NCBI GenBank assembly: GCA_964589175.1
Contig: CAZPRY010000034.1
Coordinates: 1 to 43,183 of the forward strand
Origin: CAZPRY01 sp964589175
Lineage (GTDB): Bacteria > Fidelibacterota > UBA2242
Direction of reading: 5' to 3'
DNA length: 43,183 nucleotides
The notes beneath the pieces were generated by a model. The model was given only the letters and a program-made list of their open reading frames with translations, was not told where the DNA came from and did not search any database. The translations under genes were made by a program, and so were the position numbers. How positions within the stretch are numbered: position 1 is the first letter of the stretch; each line of letters opens with the position of its first letter. Of this stretch, positions 15,306 through 23,444 are shown in pieces.

Positions 15306-16580
15306 TCAATTAAATTTACGGAGAATATCCTGTACGGCATCCTTATGAACGGTAAATCCCAGCATTTTCAAGCGAACGTAATCACCACGATAAAAATAAT
15401 ATCCGTAGAATTCCCCGTGTCGTGAACCTCTTCCGGAGTCTTTAATCAGGAACCAGTCGTGTCCGGCATATTTCGTGTAACCGACCACGTGAATGCCGTG
15501 ATCGTCTTCCGTCGAACCATTATAAACCCGATACTCGCGCGAATCCTGATTGATATAATCGATAGGGATATCAAAATCCGGCACAAAAGCCACATCCTCA
15601 AATCCATTGTAACCAGGTTCGCTCACATCGCCACCGATTGCCAGCGTATAACCGTTTTTGATAGCGTTCTTGAGAGCATCATACCATTCGTCCAGCGGAG
15701 CGTTATGATAGCTGGCGTCATGCCACCAGTTATCCGGAACGTCAAATTCTCCTTTTGAATAGAATGGAATTTTCATAGTCGATATCAGATCGACAAAGTC
15801 ATCGAGATTGATTTTTACAACTTCCTCAAAAAAAGATGCCGGGGAGTATGTATTCCCTTGATAATCAAATCTTCGCGGTGGCTTACCAATATATTTATTC
15901 AAAATAACTTTAATCGTTTCTAGTGCAGATTCTTCATCCCACATGTTATTTTCGTTGAGATATTGCAGATAACATTCTATCTCATTGAAAAGCTCCGTAT
16001 GATCGTGACGGTCGCCCTGAATTAACCCGGTATAGATTTCTGCCGGGACGGCACCGTATTGTTTTATGATCCGAAAAACAGCGTTGCATTCCGAACCTTC
16101 GCCGAATTCCGAATAGCCCCGTTGCTGTATATATCGACGCGCCTTTTCAAGATACTCATAATAAACCGTATGAAGTTCGGATAATTTTATTTCTTGTCCC
16201 GTTTGACGGTAAATTTCCGACTCGATGAGGGAGGTCGCGCTAAAACACCAGCACATCCCCGATTGGTACTGTGCTACCGGTTCAAAATGATATTGCGGTT
16301 TGAAACTTGCAATATCTTTAGGTTTCTTGACGACGTCAACATTGCTACGCAGTACAGGCCGTTCATCTTCGGTATTTTTCTTATCCGCAGCATTCAACTT
16401 GTGAATATCGGTGGTGATGGAATCCCTCAGAGCCGCATTCTTTTCCCTGATGTCGTCGAGTTCGGTTAGAGCCGGATCATGGTACTTTTTCTGATAGCTT
16501 GCCTTGTTGCTCTGCGCTTTGGCCGTCCCAAATATTCCGACAACCATTATTAAGGAAAATAGCCAAAGCATTCTTTTCAT
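15306..16580 (-). CDS. Exported papain-like (C1) cysteine peptidase, bleomycin-hydrolase type
   Basis: The protein has 424 residues. A signal peptide covers 1-22 (LWLFSLIMVVGIFGTAKA). After a charged linker the C1 core begins: Q104 (oxyanion hole) lies six residues before the nucleophile C110 in QYQSGMCWCFS, as in papain. The catalytic His is H361 in DDHGIHVVGYTKY. The third residue, normally Asn in NSWG, is Asp381 in IKDSGRG. The end (GYYFYRGDYVRLKMLGFTVHKD) is typical of C1B/aminopeptidase-C relatives in Bacteroidota-like bacteria. The large insertion between Cys and His is usual for this subgroup. GGAGG lies 7 bases before the ATG. Likely role: secreted peptidase; substrate unknown. Confidence 0.88.
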   Translation of the reverse strand: MKRMLWLFSLIMVVGIFGTAKAQSNKASYQKKYHDPALTELDDIREKNAALRDSITTDIHKLNAADKKNTEDERPVLRSNVDVVKKPKDIASFKPQYHFEPVAQYQSGMCWCFSATSLIESEIYRQTGQEIKLSELHTVYYEYLEKARRYIQQRGYSEFGEGSECNAVFRIIKQYGAVPAEIYTGLIQGDRHDHTELFNEIECYLQYLNENNMWDEESALETIKVILNKYIGKPPRRFDYQGNTYSPASFFEEVVKINLDDFVDLISTMKIPFYSKGEFDVPDNWWHDASYHNAPLDEWYDALKNAIKNGYTLAIGGDVSEPGYNGFEDVAFVPDFDIPIDYINQDSREYRVYNGSTEDDHGIHVVGYTKYAGHDWFLIKDSGRGSRHGEFYGYYFYRGDYVRLKMLGFTVHKDAVQDILRKFN

Positions 16581-16639
16581 CGTCTTACCTCCGATTTAAA
16601 TAATTTTCAAGTGTCAGAAACAGTCCGTTGCCGAGCTGA

Positions 16640-16828
16640 TTATGATTGTTGCTCTTGATCCTCAGAGTCGTCTTTTACTTCAATCTCGACCAGACATTTA
16701 CCATTTTTCGGTACAATTTGCTGTAGTATTTCACAGTACAGCCCAGCGAAAGTCCGACATGATAATGAGCCATCCGCAAAATAATCGGGGAAGCGAGCGA
16801 ACTCACAGTACAGATCACAGTATTTCAT
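16640..16828 (-). CDS. Small Cys-rich protein (62 residues)
   Basis: The reading starts MKYCDLYCEFARFP and continues with DGSLSCRTFAGLYC and VPKNGKC. It has six cysteines in the first 45 residues, spaced C-x3-C, C-x7-C and one more, and then an acidic tail. The pattern 'MKYCDLxC...DGSxSCRTFxxLYC...KNxxC' fits a family of tiny uncharacterised proteins I believe recurs in diverse anaerobes and FCB bacteria, but I cannot confirm that here. It may bind a metal ion (zinc or iron-sulfur) through the cysteines. GGAAAG lies just upstream of the ATG at 16828. It sits after the efflux operon terminator and 59 bases before the peptidase gene, so it may share the peptidase transcript. Confidence 0.65.
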   Translation of the reverse strand: MKYCDLYCEFARFPDYFADGSLSCRTFAGLYCEILQQIVPKNGKCLVEIEVKDDSEDQEQQS

Positions 16829-16871
16829 TATCTTTCCATAACCGCCGTCTTAAATATAGGAAAACTTCTCT

Positions 16872-16914
16872 AAATATAAAAAGGGTAGAAATTCGTTTGG
16901 AACCTCTACCCTCT
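16872..16914 (-). terminator. Intrinsic terminator of the efflux operon
   Basis: Inverted repeats GGGTAGA (16883-16889) and TCTACCC (16905-16911) enclose a 15-base loop. On the reverse strand the hairpin is followed by TTTTTATATTT. It lies 21 bases after the stop of the RND gene. Confidence 0.75.
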
Positions 16915-16934
16915 TTATCGATGAAGAAAATCGA

Positions 16935-19900
16935 TTATTTAATCAGGGAAATATCAAATCCATCAGGTTTACCGATCGGCTGCATTTCGCACTTGCACTT
17001 TTTAATTGCCCGCTTTAATGATAGCTGTTCGAATATCAGATAGATGATCGGAATGAGCACCAATGTGATGATCGTTGCCAGGGTCAAACCGCCGATGACG
17101 GCACGCGCCATCGGAACCCATAATTCGGCGCCTGATCCAAGTTTTAGGGCAATCGGAACCATTGCGAAAATGGTTGTTAAGGCCGTCATCAAAATAGGCC
17201 GCATTCTGCGTTTACCACCGGTTAGAATGGCCACCCACAGATGAAAGCCGTGTTTGTCGCGAAGTTGATTGATGTAATCAACCAGAACAATGCCATTATT
17301 TACAACAATTCCTACCAGCAGCACCATACCGATCAGCGCCGTGACGCTCAGCGTCGTGCCGGTTAAGAATAGTCCCCAAATCGCTCCGATGATTGCCAGT
17401 GGAACCGTAAAAATGATGATAAAGGGATCCAGGAGTGATTCAAACTGCGAGGCCATGACCATATACACCAGGAATATGGCGGCAATAATCGCGATTCCTA
17501 ACCACATAAACGATTCCTGCATATCTTCGGCAGAACCGCCGACAACCCAGCGGAACTCAGGCGGAAATTGCATATTGTTGAGTTCTCTCTCAATGTCTTT
17601 TAAGACCGATTGAAGATCTCGGCCGGAAACGGAACACGAAACGGAGATCATACGCTCCTGATCTTCGCGATCAATTTGAGCGGCCGCTTCTCCCGGTATG
17701 ATTGTAGCCACGTTTTTTAAGGGAATCTGGGCGCCGGTAACGGAAGTGATGAAAATATTGTCCAGATCCTTTTTCGATTGGCGAAAGGCCTCATCAAATT
17801 GAACAACGACATCGTATTCATCACCACCTTCACGATATTTTGTAGCGATTTTACCCTTTATCGAGGCTTCCACTGTCGTTGCAACCTGGTAGACACTCAA
17901 ACCGAGTACCGCGATCCGATTCCGATCCAGGAGAATCTGGAACTCCGGTTTGGGATCGGAATAGCTTTTAGTAATTTCGGCAACGCCTTCGACCTTTTTC
18001 ATGCGCTCTTCCAACTGAGATCCTAACTGGAGTGCGATATCACGATCGTAACCGAATATTTTAATCTCGATATCGCTCCCGCTGCCCATGATGTTTCCCT
18101 GCTGGCTGATTATTTTCGTATCCGGAAGATGATCGAAATTGCTGCGGAGTACATCCATGATCTCGAAAGAACTCCTCGTCCGGTCTTTGACGTCAACGAG
18201 ACTGATGTTTATTTCTCCCCGGTTGGACCCGGAACCGAACATGGCCGCCCAGCCTTCACCGATGCCGAAACTAAGTTGTACTGTTTTGGCTTCCGGAATT
18301 TCCTTGGCAATTATTCTTTCAATTTCACGGAAGGTTTTATCCGTGGCTGTCAGGGACGCCCGGGTTTCTCTTTGCACCTGGAGCTGCATAAAAGATTCAT
18401 CCGTCTTAGGCATGAACTCCCCGCCCACTTTTGAGAAGATAAATCCGGTGAGTACCAATAAGACAAAAATGCCGAAGAGAAAACTTTTCTTGTGCTGCAG
18501 AAAGTAATCCAGCAAGCGCACGTATCCATTTTCCATGCGTTCGAGGAAATTGCCGATTCCGGTATCAATTTTTCCAATGATTCCGCGTTTTTTTCTAGTA
18601 AGGGCATTCCCCAGAAATCGCGAGGATAGTAATGGGATCAGTGTCAGCGCCACCAGAAGTGAAATGGATAAGGAACAGACGATGGCGATCACCATGTCAT
18701 TGAACATTACACCGGCGATTCCCGGTACAAAAAGAATGGGTACAAAAATAGCTAAGGTTGTCAGCGTCGATGCAATAATGGCCACACCGACTTCAGTGGT
18801 ACCCTCGTCGGCAGCGATCCGAATATCATCGGTGTTTTCCCGGTGCCTGAAAATATTCTCCAGAACGACGATGGAATTATCGATCAACATACCGACCGCC
18901 AGGGCTAGACCCGCCATGGAAATAACGTTCAAGGTTACGCTCATTCGACTCATTACAAAGAACGTTATAATGATGGACACCGGTATCGAGATAGCCGCGA
19001 TAAACGAACTGCGGAAATGGCGCAGGAAAAAAAGTAAGACGAAAAACGCCAGGAAAAATGCCTGAATGCCGGTATTGGTCAGGTTGGAAAGCGATTTTAT
19101 GATGAACTCGGACTGCGCCCAAATAGTGTTGAAACGGATATTCTGTCCGATCTCTTTTTCAAGTTTCGGTAAAGCCTTCTTAACGGCCGCGGAAGTCTGG
19201 ATCGTATTGGCATCGGATTGTTTCATGATGTAAATCATGATTGCGTTTTCACCGTTACTGCGCACGATCTCGGTCTGTTCCTTATAACCGTCGATTACCT
19301 GCGCCACGTTCTTCAAATAGATCGGCGCACCGTTTTTGTTACCAATGACCGTATTCCGAATTTCATCGACGGATTGGTACTCGCCATAGGTTCTCACGGA
19401 GTATTCGATATATTCATCATTGACCAGACCGCCCGGAACCTGCAGATTTTCCATGGCAAGGGTTTGGAGAATAGACTGTGTCGAAATCGCATGAGCTGCC
19501 AGTTGCCGGGGATTGATCAGAACCTTGATCTGTCTCTCCAATCCACCGGTAGTGCTGGCCGAAGCTACTCCTGTAATTCGTTCCAGACTGGGTTCGATAC
19601 GGTCAGAGACCAGTTTCCGCAACTCTGCCATGCCCATTTTATCAGAGCTGACCGAGATGAACATGATTGGCTGCATGGAAGGATTGAACGCAAAAGTCAA
19701 CGGATCGCTGGCTTCATTCGGTAGATATCCCCGGACGAATTCCAGCATCTTGCGTACATCGATCTCGGCCTGATTCATATCGGTACCCCAGTTGAATTCG
19801 AGGATCAGGGTAGATGATCCGGTTTTGGACCAGGATGTGATCGTTTTCAGGTTCTCGACCGTAACCACGGTTTTCTCCAGAGGACGGGTGATGGAGTTCT

Positions 19901-20078
19901 CGATATCCTCCGGCCCCACCCCGGTATAATCCGTCATAATACCGATAACGGGAAAGGTAATATCCGGATATAAATCAAGCTTTAGATTGCCAAGGCCATA
20001 AAGTCCAAAACCGATGGCAATAAGATAAAGCATCGCAAAGGTTACCCCTCGATTAATGGATAGTTTAGAAATGCGCAT
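16935..20078 (-). CDS. RND efflux pump inner-membrane subunit (HAE1/AcrB-like)
   Basis: The protein has 1047 residues, normal length for a hydrophobe/amphiphile efflux RND pump. It opens MRISKLSINRGVTFAMLYLIAIGFGLYGLGNLKLDLYPDITFPVIGI, then GVGPEDIENSITRPLEK. Two sets of six helices flank two large periplasmic loops. The proton-relay region in TM4 reads GLALAVGMLIDNSIVVLENI. Here AcrB's Asp pair is D-N, a common variant in HAE1 relatives. The duplicated end reads GMVLLVGIVVNNGIVLVDYIN. It works with the adaptor and TolC proteins encoded just upstream to export drugs, lipids or metabolites; substrate unknown. It is the last gene of the tetR-tolC-MFP-RND operon, starting 12 bases after the MFP stop. 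Confidence 0.95.
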   Translation of the reverse strand: MRISKLSINRGVTFAMLYLIAIGFGLYGLGNLKLDLYPDITFPVIGIMTDYTGVGPEDIENSITRPLEKTVVTVENLKTITSWSKTGSSTLILEFNWGTDMNQAEIDVRKMLEFVRGYLPNEASDPLTFAFNPSMQPIMFISVSSDKMGMAELRKLVSDRIEPSLERITGVASASTTGGLERQIKVLINPRQLAAHAISTQSILQTLAMENLQVPGGLVNDEYIEYSVRTYGEYQSVDEIRNTVIGNKNGAPIYLKNVAQVIDGYKEQTEIVRSNGENAIMIYIMKQSDANTIQTSAAVKKALPKLEKEIGQNIRFNTIWAQSEFIIKSLSNLTNTGIQAFFLAFFVLLFFLRHFRSSFIAAISIPVSIIITFFVMSRMSVTLNVISMAGLALAVGMLIDNSIVVLENIFRHRENTDDIRIAADEGTTEVGVAIIASTLTTLAIFVPILFVPGIAGVMFNDMVIAIVCSLSISLLVALTLIPLLSSRFLGNALTRKKRGIIGKIDTGIGNFLERMENGYVRLLDYFLQHKKSFLFGIFVLLVLTGFIFSKVGGEFMPKTDESFMQLQVQRETRASLTATDKTFREIERIIAKEIPEAKTVQLSFGIGEGWAAMFGSGSNRGEINISLVDVKDRTRSSFEIMDVLRSNFDHLPDTKIISQQGNIMGSGSDIEIKIFGYDRDIALQLGSQLEERMKKVEGVAEITKSYSDPKPEFQILLDRNRIAVLGLSVYQVATTVEASIKGKIATKYREGGDEYDVVVQFDEAFRQSKKDLDNIFITSVTGAQIPLKNVATIIPGEAAAQIDREDQERMISVSCSVSGRDLQSVLKDIERELNNMQFPPEFRWVVGGSAEDMQESFMWLGIAIIAAIFLVYMVMASQFESLLDPFIIIFTVPLAIIGAIWGLFLTGTTLSVTALIGMVLLVGIVVNNGIVLVDYINQLRDKHGFHLWVAILTGGKRRMRPILMTALTTIFAMVPIALKLGSGAELWVPMARAVIGGLTLATIITLVLIPIIYLIFEQLSLKRAIKKCKCEMQPIGKPDGFDISLIK

Positions 20079-20090
20079 AATGCCTCTTCC

Positions 20091-21224
20091 CTATTCTAAT
20101 ACTTCAACTTTACTGCCGTCAACCAAATTGAACTGACCCAGGGTAACCACCCGGGCACCCTCGTCGAGCCCCCCGGTGACTTCAACATAGCCCGCATCCT
20201 CGATGCCGGTCTGAATCTCCACCTGGTTGGCCCGATCACCATCAATGACAAAAACAAATTCGCTGATTGATATCCGGGTATTCGTCACCTCACCACCTAA
20301 ATGCTCTAACGAGGTCTTATCGATGATGGATTGTTTTTGAATAAGCAGTACGTTTTGTCTTTTCTTCGTCACGATTTGAACATTGGCATACATCCCCGGT
20401 TTTAATCTGAGTTTGCTATTGTCGATGATTATTTCGGTTTTAATCGTACGCGTCATGGGATCAACCGTTGGGTAGATTTTATTGACGACGGCTTCGAATG
20501 TCATACCGGGATATGCGCTCACCTGGATGTAAGCCTTCTGGCCGGCTTTGACCTGTCCGATATGGCCTTCGACCACATTCAGATATATGCGTAACTTTTT
20601 CATTGTAACAATGGTAAATGCAGGAATCTGCGGACTAGTCTGATCGCCCAGATTGTAGTTTCGAGCCGAAATAATGCCGCTGATTGATGCCTTGATAGAG
20701 GAATCTTTCATCTGTTCTTTAGCTGAATTTAATCCGGCGGTCAGCTGCTCCACCATGGCGCTGGCAGCTTCACGTTGGGCTTTGACTGCGTCATACTGGG
20801 ATTGGCTGATCGCGTTTTCTTTGTAGAGACGTTCAATGCGCTGCCATTCGGCATTGACGTTCTCAAATTGGGCCTTAGCCGACGACAATCCTGCTTCGGC
20901 TTGCAGCACGGCCTGTCTGATTTTGATGTTATCGACGATGGCGAGCACTTGCCCCTCTTCGACCTCATCGTTCACATCGACTTTGATTTCCGTTATTCTG
21001 GTTGGAATGGTCGAGTAAACATCCACCTGCTCAAAGGCTTCGATATTGCCTAGATAGATGATTTTGTCTTCGATATCACCTCTCGTAACAGACGTCACTT
21101 CAACCGGGAACATGCGTTCCTCATCAGCGGAATCACCTTTAGTCTTTTGCTTTCCGCATGATCCCAGCACTAACAGACTGAATATCAATGTAATAACTGA
21201 AATGCGAAATTGTATATTCTTCAT
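20091..21224 (-). CDS. RND periplasmic adaptor (MFP/HlyD family) lipoprotein
   Basis: The protein has 377 residues. It carries a lipoprotein signal peptide with lipobox LGSC and acylated Cys23. Domains in order are the first half of the lipoyl domain (IEAFEQVDVYSTIPTRITEIKVDVNDEVEEGQVLAIVD), an alpha-hairpin coiled coil (about residues 115-175), the second lipoyl half, a beta-barrel (YLNVVEGHIGQVKAGQKAYIQVSAYPGMTFEAVVNKIYP) and the membrane-proximal domain. It bridges the RND pump to TolC. It lies between the tolC and RND genes at 13 and 12 bases. Confidence 0.93.
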   Translation of the reverse strand: MKNIQFRISVITLIFSLLVLGSCGKQKTKGDSADEERMFPVEVTSVTRGDIEDKIIYLGNIEAFEQVDVYSTIPTRITEIKVDVNDEVEEGQVLAIVDNIKIRQAVLQAEAGLSSAKAQFENVNAEWQRIERLYKENAISQSQYDAVKAQREAASAMVEQLTAGLNSAKEQMKDSSIKASISGIISARNYNLGDQTSPQIPAFTIVTMKKLRIYLNVVEGHIGQVKAGQKAYIQVSAYPGMTFEAVVNKIYPTVDPMTRTIKTEIIIDNSKLRLKPGMYANVQIVTKKRQNVLLIQKQSIIDKTSLEHLGGEVTNTRISISEFVFVIDGDRANQVEIQTGIEDAGYVEVTGGLDEGARVVTLGQFNLVDGSKVEVLE

Positions 21225-21237
21225 TTCCTACTCCCTA

Positions 21238-22575
21238 TTATAATTGATTGATTGCCTTTTTTATACTTGCAAGCGCTACGTTATAATCGAACAATGACTT
21301 TTGATGGTTCATCCTGGCCTGGTTCAGCGCCAGATTTGCATTTAGGACATCCAACTGGGTGCTGGCGCCTTCGGCATACATCAGATTAGCGAGGCGTAAT
21401 GCTTCTTTGGCCTGTTCGATGGTTTTCTGTTGTGTCAGGACGTTTTCCCAGGTTTCTTTCATCCGGTAAAAGGCGGCTTTAACCTCGAATTGAATGCCGT
21501 TAACAAGCGATTCTTCCTGGTAATTACTCTCCTTTATGCCGATCCTGGCCTGCTGAATTTTCGACGAATTCTTCCAACCGCTGAATATCGGTATACTCAG
21601 ACTGAGCGTCGAGTTGAAAGATTTATAGAAATCGTCACCGGTAAAGTCAAGATCATCACGCATGCCCTGGTACTGATAATTGCTGCTGAAGAAGAGGGAC
21701 GGCATATAGCTTGCTCGGGCTAAATTCAATTGATATTGGGCAATATCCTTCTGAGAATTAATCATATATACTTCCGGGCGACTTGCTAAGGCAATCTCAA
21801 CCAGTTGATCAAGTTCCGCCGTTAATAACGGATCATCGATGAACTCCAGGTCATCGATGAAAACCAATTCGCTTTCCTGTTTTAATCCCAGGATGCTACG
21901 CAGCTGTGATTCGGCCAGAATGTAAGAATTTTTAGCAGAGACCAGGGTCGGTTTAAAGTTTGCGACCTGGACTTCAGCGCGCAGCACATCAAAACGCGAT
22001 GCTTTTCCGGCATTAAAAAACTGATTGACCTGCTCCAGGTTTTTCTCAGCGGATTTGAGGGCATCTTGGCTTACCTGAACAGTGGATCGGGCGAACAATA
22101 CTCCAAAATAGGCTGAAGTTACATTGATTAGTATATTTTGTTCGGTGGATTTGAGTTGCTGGGTAGCAATTTCCCTGGCTTTCCGCGAAATACTGTACCC
22201 ATTCCAGATACTCCCGCCGGTAAACAAGGGTTGGTTCAGATTAATCCCGTATGCGATATTATTCTCCGTACCCATTTTAAACTTTTGCTGACCGCCCATT
22301 TCCGGCGGCAAGTTCAGGATGAATGTGGGTAGTTCCCAGGCATGTTGAAAGCTGGTGAAGCCACTTAAACTCGGAAACATGCCGCTACGGGCTTCCGTCA
22401 CCTGTGTTTGTGTTTTATCAAGGTTTTCGCGGGCGAGTTTTACCGATGGATTGTTCATCAGTGCAATCTCTTTGGCTTTTTCCAAATCCATAGACAGACT
22501 TTCAGCCTTTACAGGCTGGCAGAATATGCAAGATATAAGAAGTAGCGCAATACAAGTTATGGTTCTTCTGATCAT
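21238..22575 (-). CDS. TolC-family outer-membrane efflux channel
   Basis: The protein has 445 residues. A signal peptide covers about 1-24. The two OEP repeats each contain a long helix hairpin: MDLEKAKEIALMNNPSVKLARENLDKT in the first, and QLVEIALASRPEVYMINSQKDIAQYQLNLARASYMPSL in the second. The repeat ends with ANLMYAEGASTQLDVLNANLALNQARMNHQKSLFDYNVALASIKKAI, which is diagnostic of TolC-like channels. GAGGAG lies 6 bases upstream of the ATG. It forms the outer-membrane duct for the co-encoded RND/MFP pair. Confidence 0.93.
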   Translation of the reverse strand: MIRRTITCIALLLISCIFCQPVKAESLSMDLEKAKEIALMNNPSVKLARENLDKTQTQVTEARSGMFPSLSGFTSFQHAWELPTFILNLPPEMGGQQKFKMGTENNIAYGINLNQPLFTGGSIWNGYSISRKAREIATQQLKSTEQNILINVTSAYFGVLFARSTVQVSQDALKSAEKNLEQVNQFFNAGKASRFDVLRAEVQVANFKPTLVSAKNSYILAESQLRSILGLKQESELVFIDDLEFIDDPLLTAELDQLVEIALASRPEVYMINSQKDIAQYQLNLARASYMPSLFFSSNYQYQGMRDDLDFTGDDFYKSFNSTLSLSIPIFSGWKNSSKIQQARIGIKESNYQEESLVNGIQFEVKAAFYRMKETWENVLTQQKTIEQAKEALRLANLMYAEGASTQLDVLNANLALNQARMNHQKSLFDYNVALASIKKAINQL

Positions 22576-22597
22576 AAATGACTCCTCTTATGGTAGC

Positions 22598-23179
22598 TTA
22601 TACTTTTTGAGCACATTGTATTAACGTTTCAAATAGTAATTTTTCCTGATTTCCAGGTATATCGGGATTATTTGAGTGGAATTTATCACGGCCGAATTGA
22701 TTCATACCGCCTGTCAGGCAGTAGACAAAACTGCGGGCGTCCAAATCCTTCCGGAATTCTCCCTTTTCAATCCCCTGCCGAACGATGTCATACAAAACAG
22801 CAGACTGCTTAGACATCCATTCGTGAAATCTGGTTGCCATATTTTCTTTAAGATTGCTATTTAATACGTGCATGATTAATCTGCCGAATGATTTATGCCG
22901 GTCCATATCCTCGATTTGTGTTCGAATTATCGCCTTGAGCTTATCCATCGTGCTTAAATCCGACAGTGCGATTTCCTGCATGGTTTTATCGATTTCTTCC
23001 ATTCCATGTTCCAGAATCCCGATAAAAAGACTTTCTTTATCAGGGAAGTAATAGTAGACAGCCGGCTTTGTAATCCCGGACTTTTCGGCGATTATTCGCA
23101 TCGAAGTCCGCGTATAGCCGAGCTCAGAAAAAAGCTCGATGGCGGTTTCTAAGATAATCTGCTTGGTACTTTTTTTCAT
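22598..23179 (-). CDS. TetR-family transcriptional regulator of the efflux operon
   Basis: The protein has 193 residues. The N-terminal TetR helix-turn-helix is clear: ETAIELFSELGYTRTSMRIIAEKSGITKPAVYYYFPDKESLF. The C-terminal ligand-binding half (about 50-193) is all-helical and variable. It is the first gene of the operon and lies directly behind an 18-base palindrome (23197-23214). It therefore most likely represses its own operon and releases on binding a pump substrate. AAGGAG at 23191-23196 overlaps the edge of the operator region, so a bound repressor would cover sequence at or just before the ribosome-binding site. Confidence 0.92.
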   Translation of the reverse strand: MKKSTKQIILETAIELFSELGYTRTSMRIIAEKSGITKPAVYYYFPDKESLFIGILEHGMEEIDKTMQEIALSDLSTMDKLKAIIRTQIEDMDRHKSFGRLIMHVLNSNLKENMATRFHEWMSKQSAVLYDIVRQGIEKGEFRKDLDARSFVYCLTGGMNQFGRDKFHSNNPDIPGNQEKLLFETLIQCAQKV

Positions 23180-23196
23180 AAAAAAGAGATCTCCTT

Positions 23197-23214
23197 ACTT
23201 ACCGGTCGGTAAGT
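23197..23214. promoter_or_regulatory. TetR-type operator at the head of the efflux operon
   Basis: Eight-base arms ACTTACCG and CGGTAAGT are perfectly inverted around a central GT. Operators with TTACC...GGTAA-type arms are common for TetR repressors of RND pumps. It lies between 18 and 35 bases upstream of the tetR ATG. Confidence 0.75.
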
Positions 23215-23444
23215 TAAATAATATTTGGCTGAATGCAAATGCTTTTTGGGGGATTTGAGTTATGATTCAGGCGGGAACGGACAAACAGGCTATTCGGATT
23301 CCTGGTTCTACCTGATTTTACTAAATCATAATAAGGATGATGTATCGATGAATGATTACAGGAGTAGCATTTATGAAAATGGTTCTACAGGATTTATATT
23401 TGAGCGATATAATAGGCCAATAAATTCAAAAACAACGCCGATTC
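23215..23444. other. Intergenic region between tetR and the hybrid kinase gene
   Basis: It presumably holds the efflux operon promoter, reading left. One open frame of 82 codons occurs on the + strand but has atypical composition, and I do not accept it as a gene. No tRNA, repeat or terminator is evident. Confidence 0.4.

Noticed and set aside
18535..19065. 176-codon open frame antisense to the RND pump gene
   Set aside because: Composition (S, T, I, R-rich) is typical of antisense reading of a membrane-protein gene.
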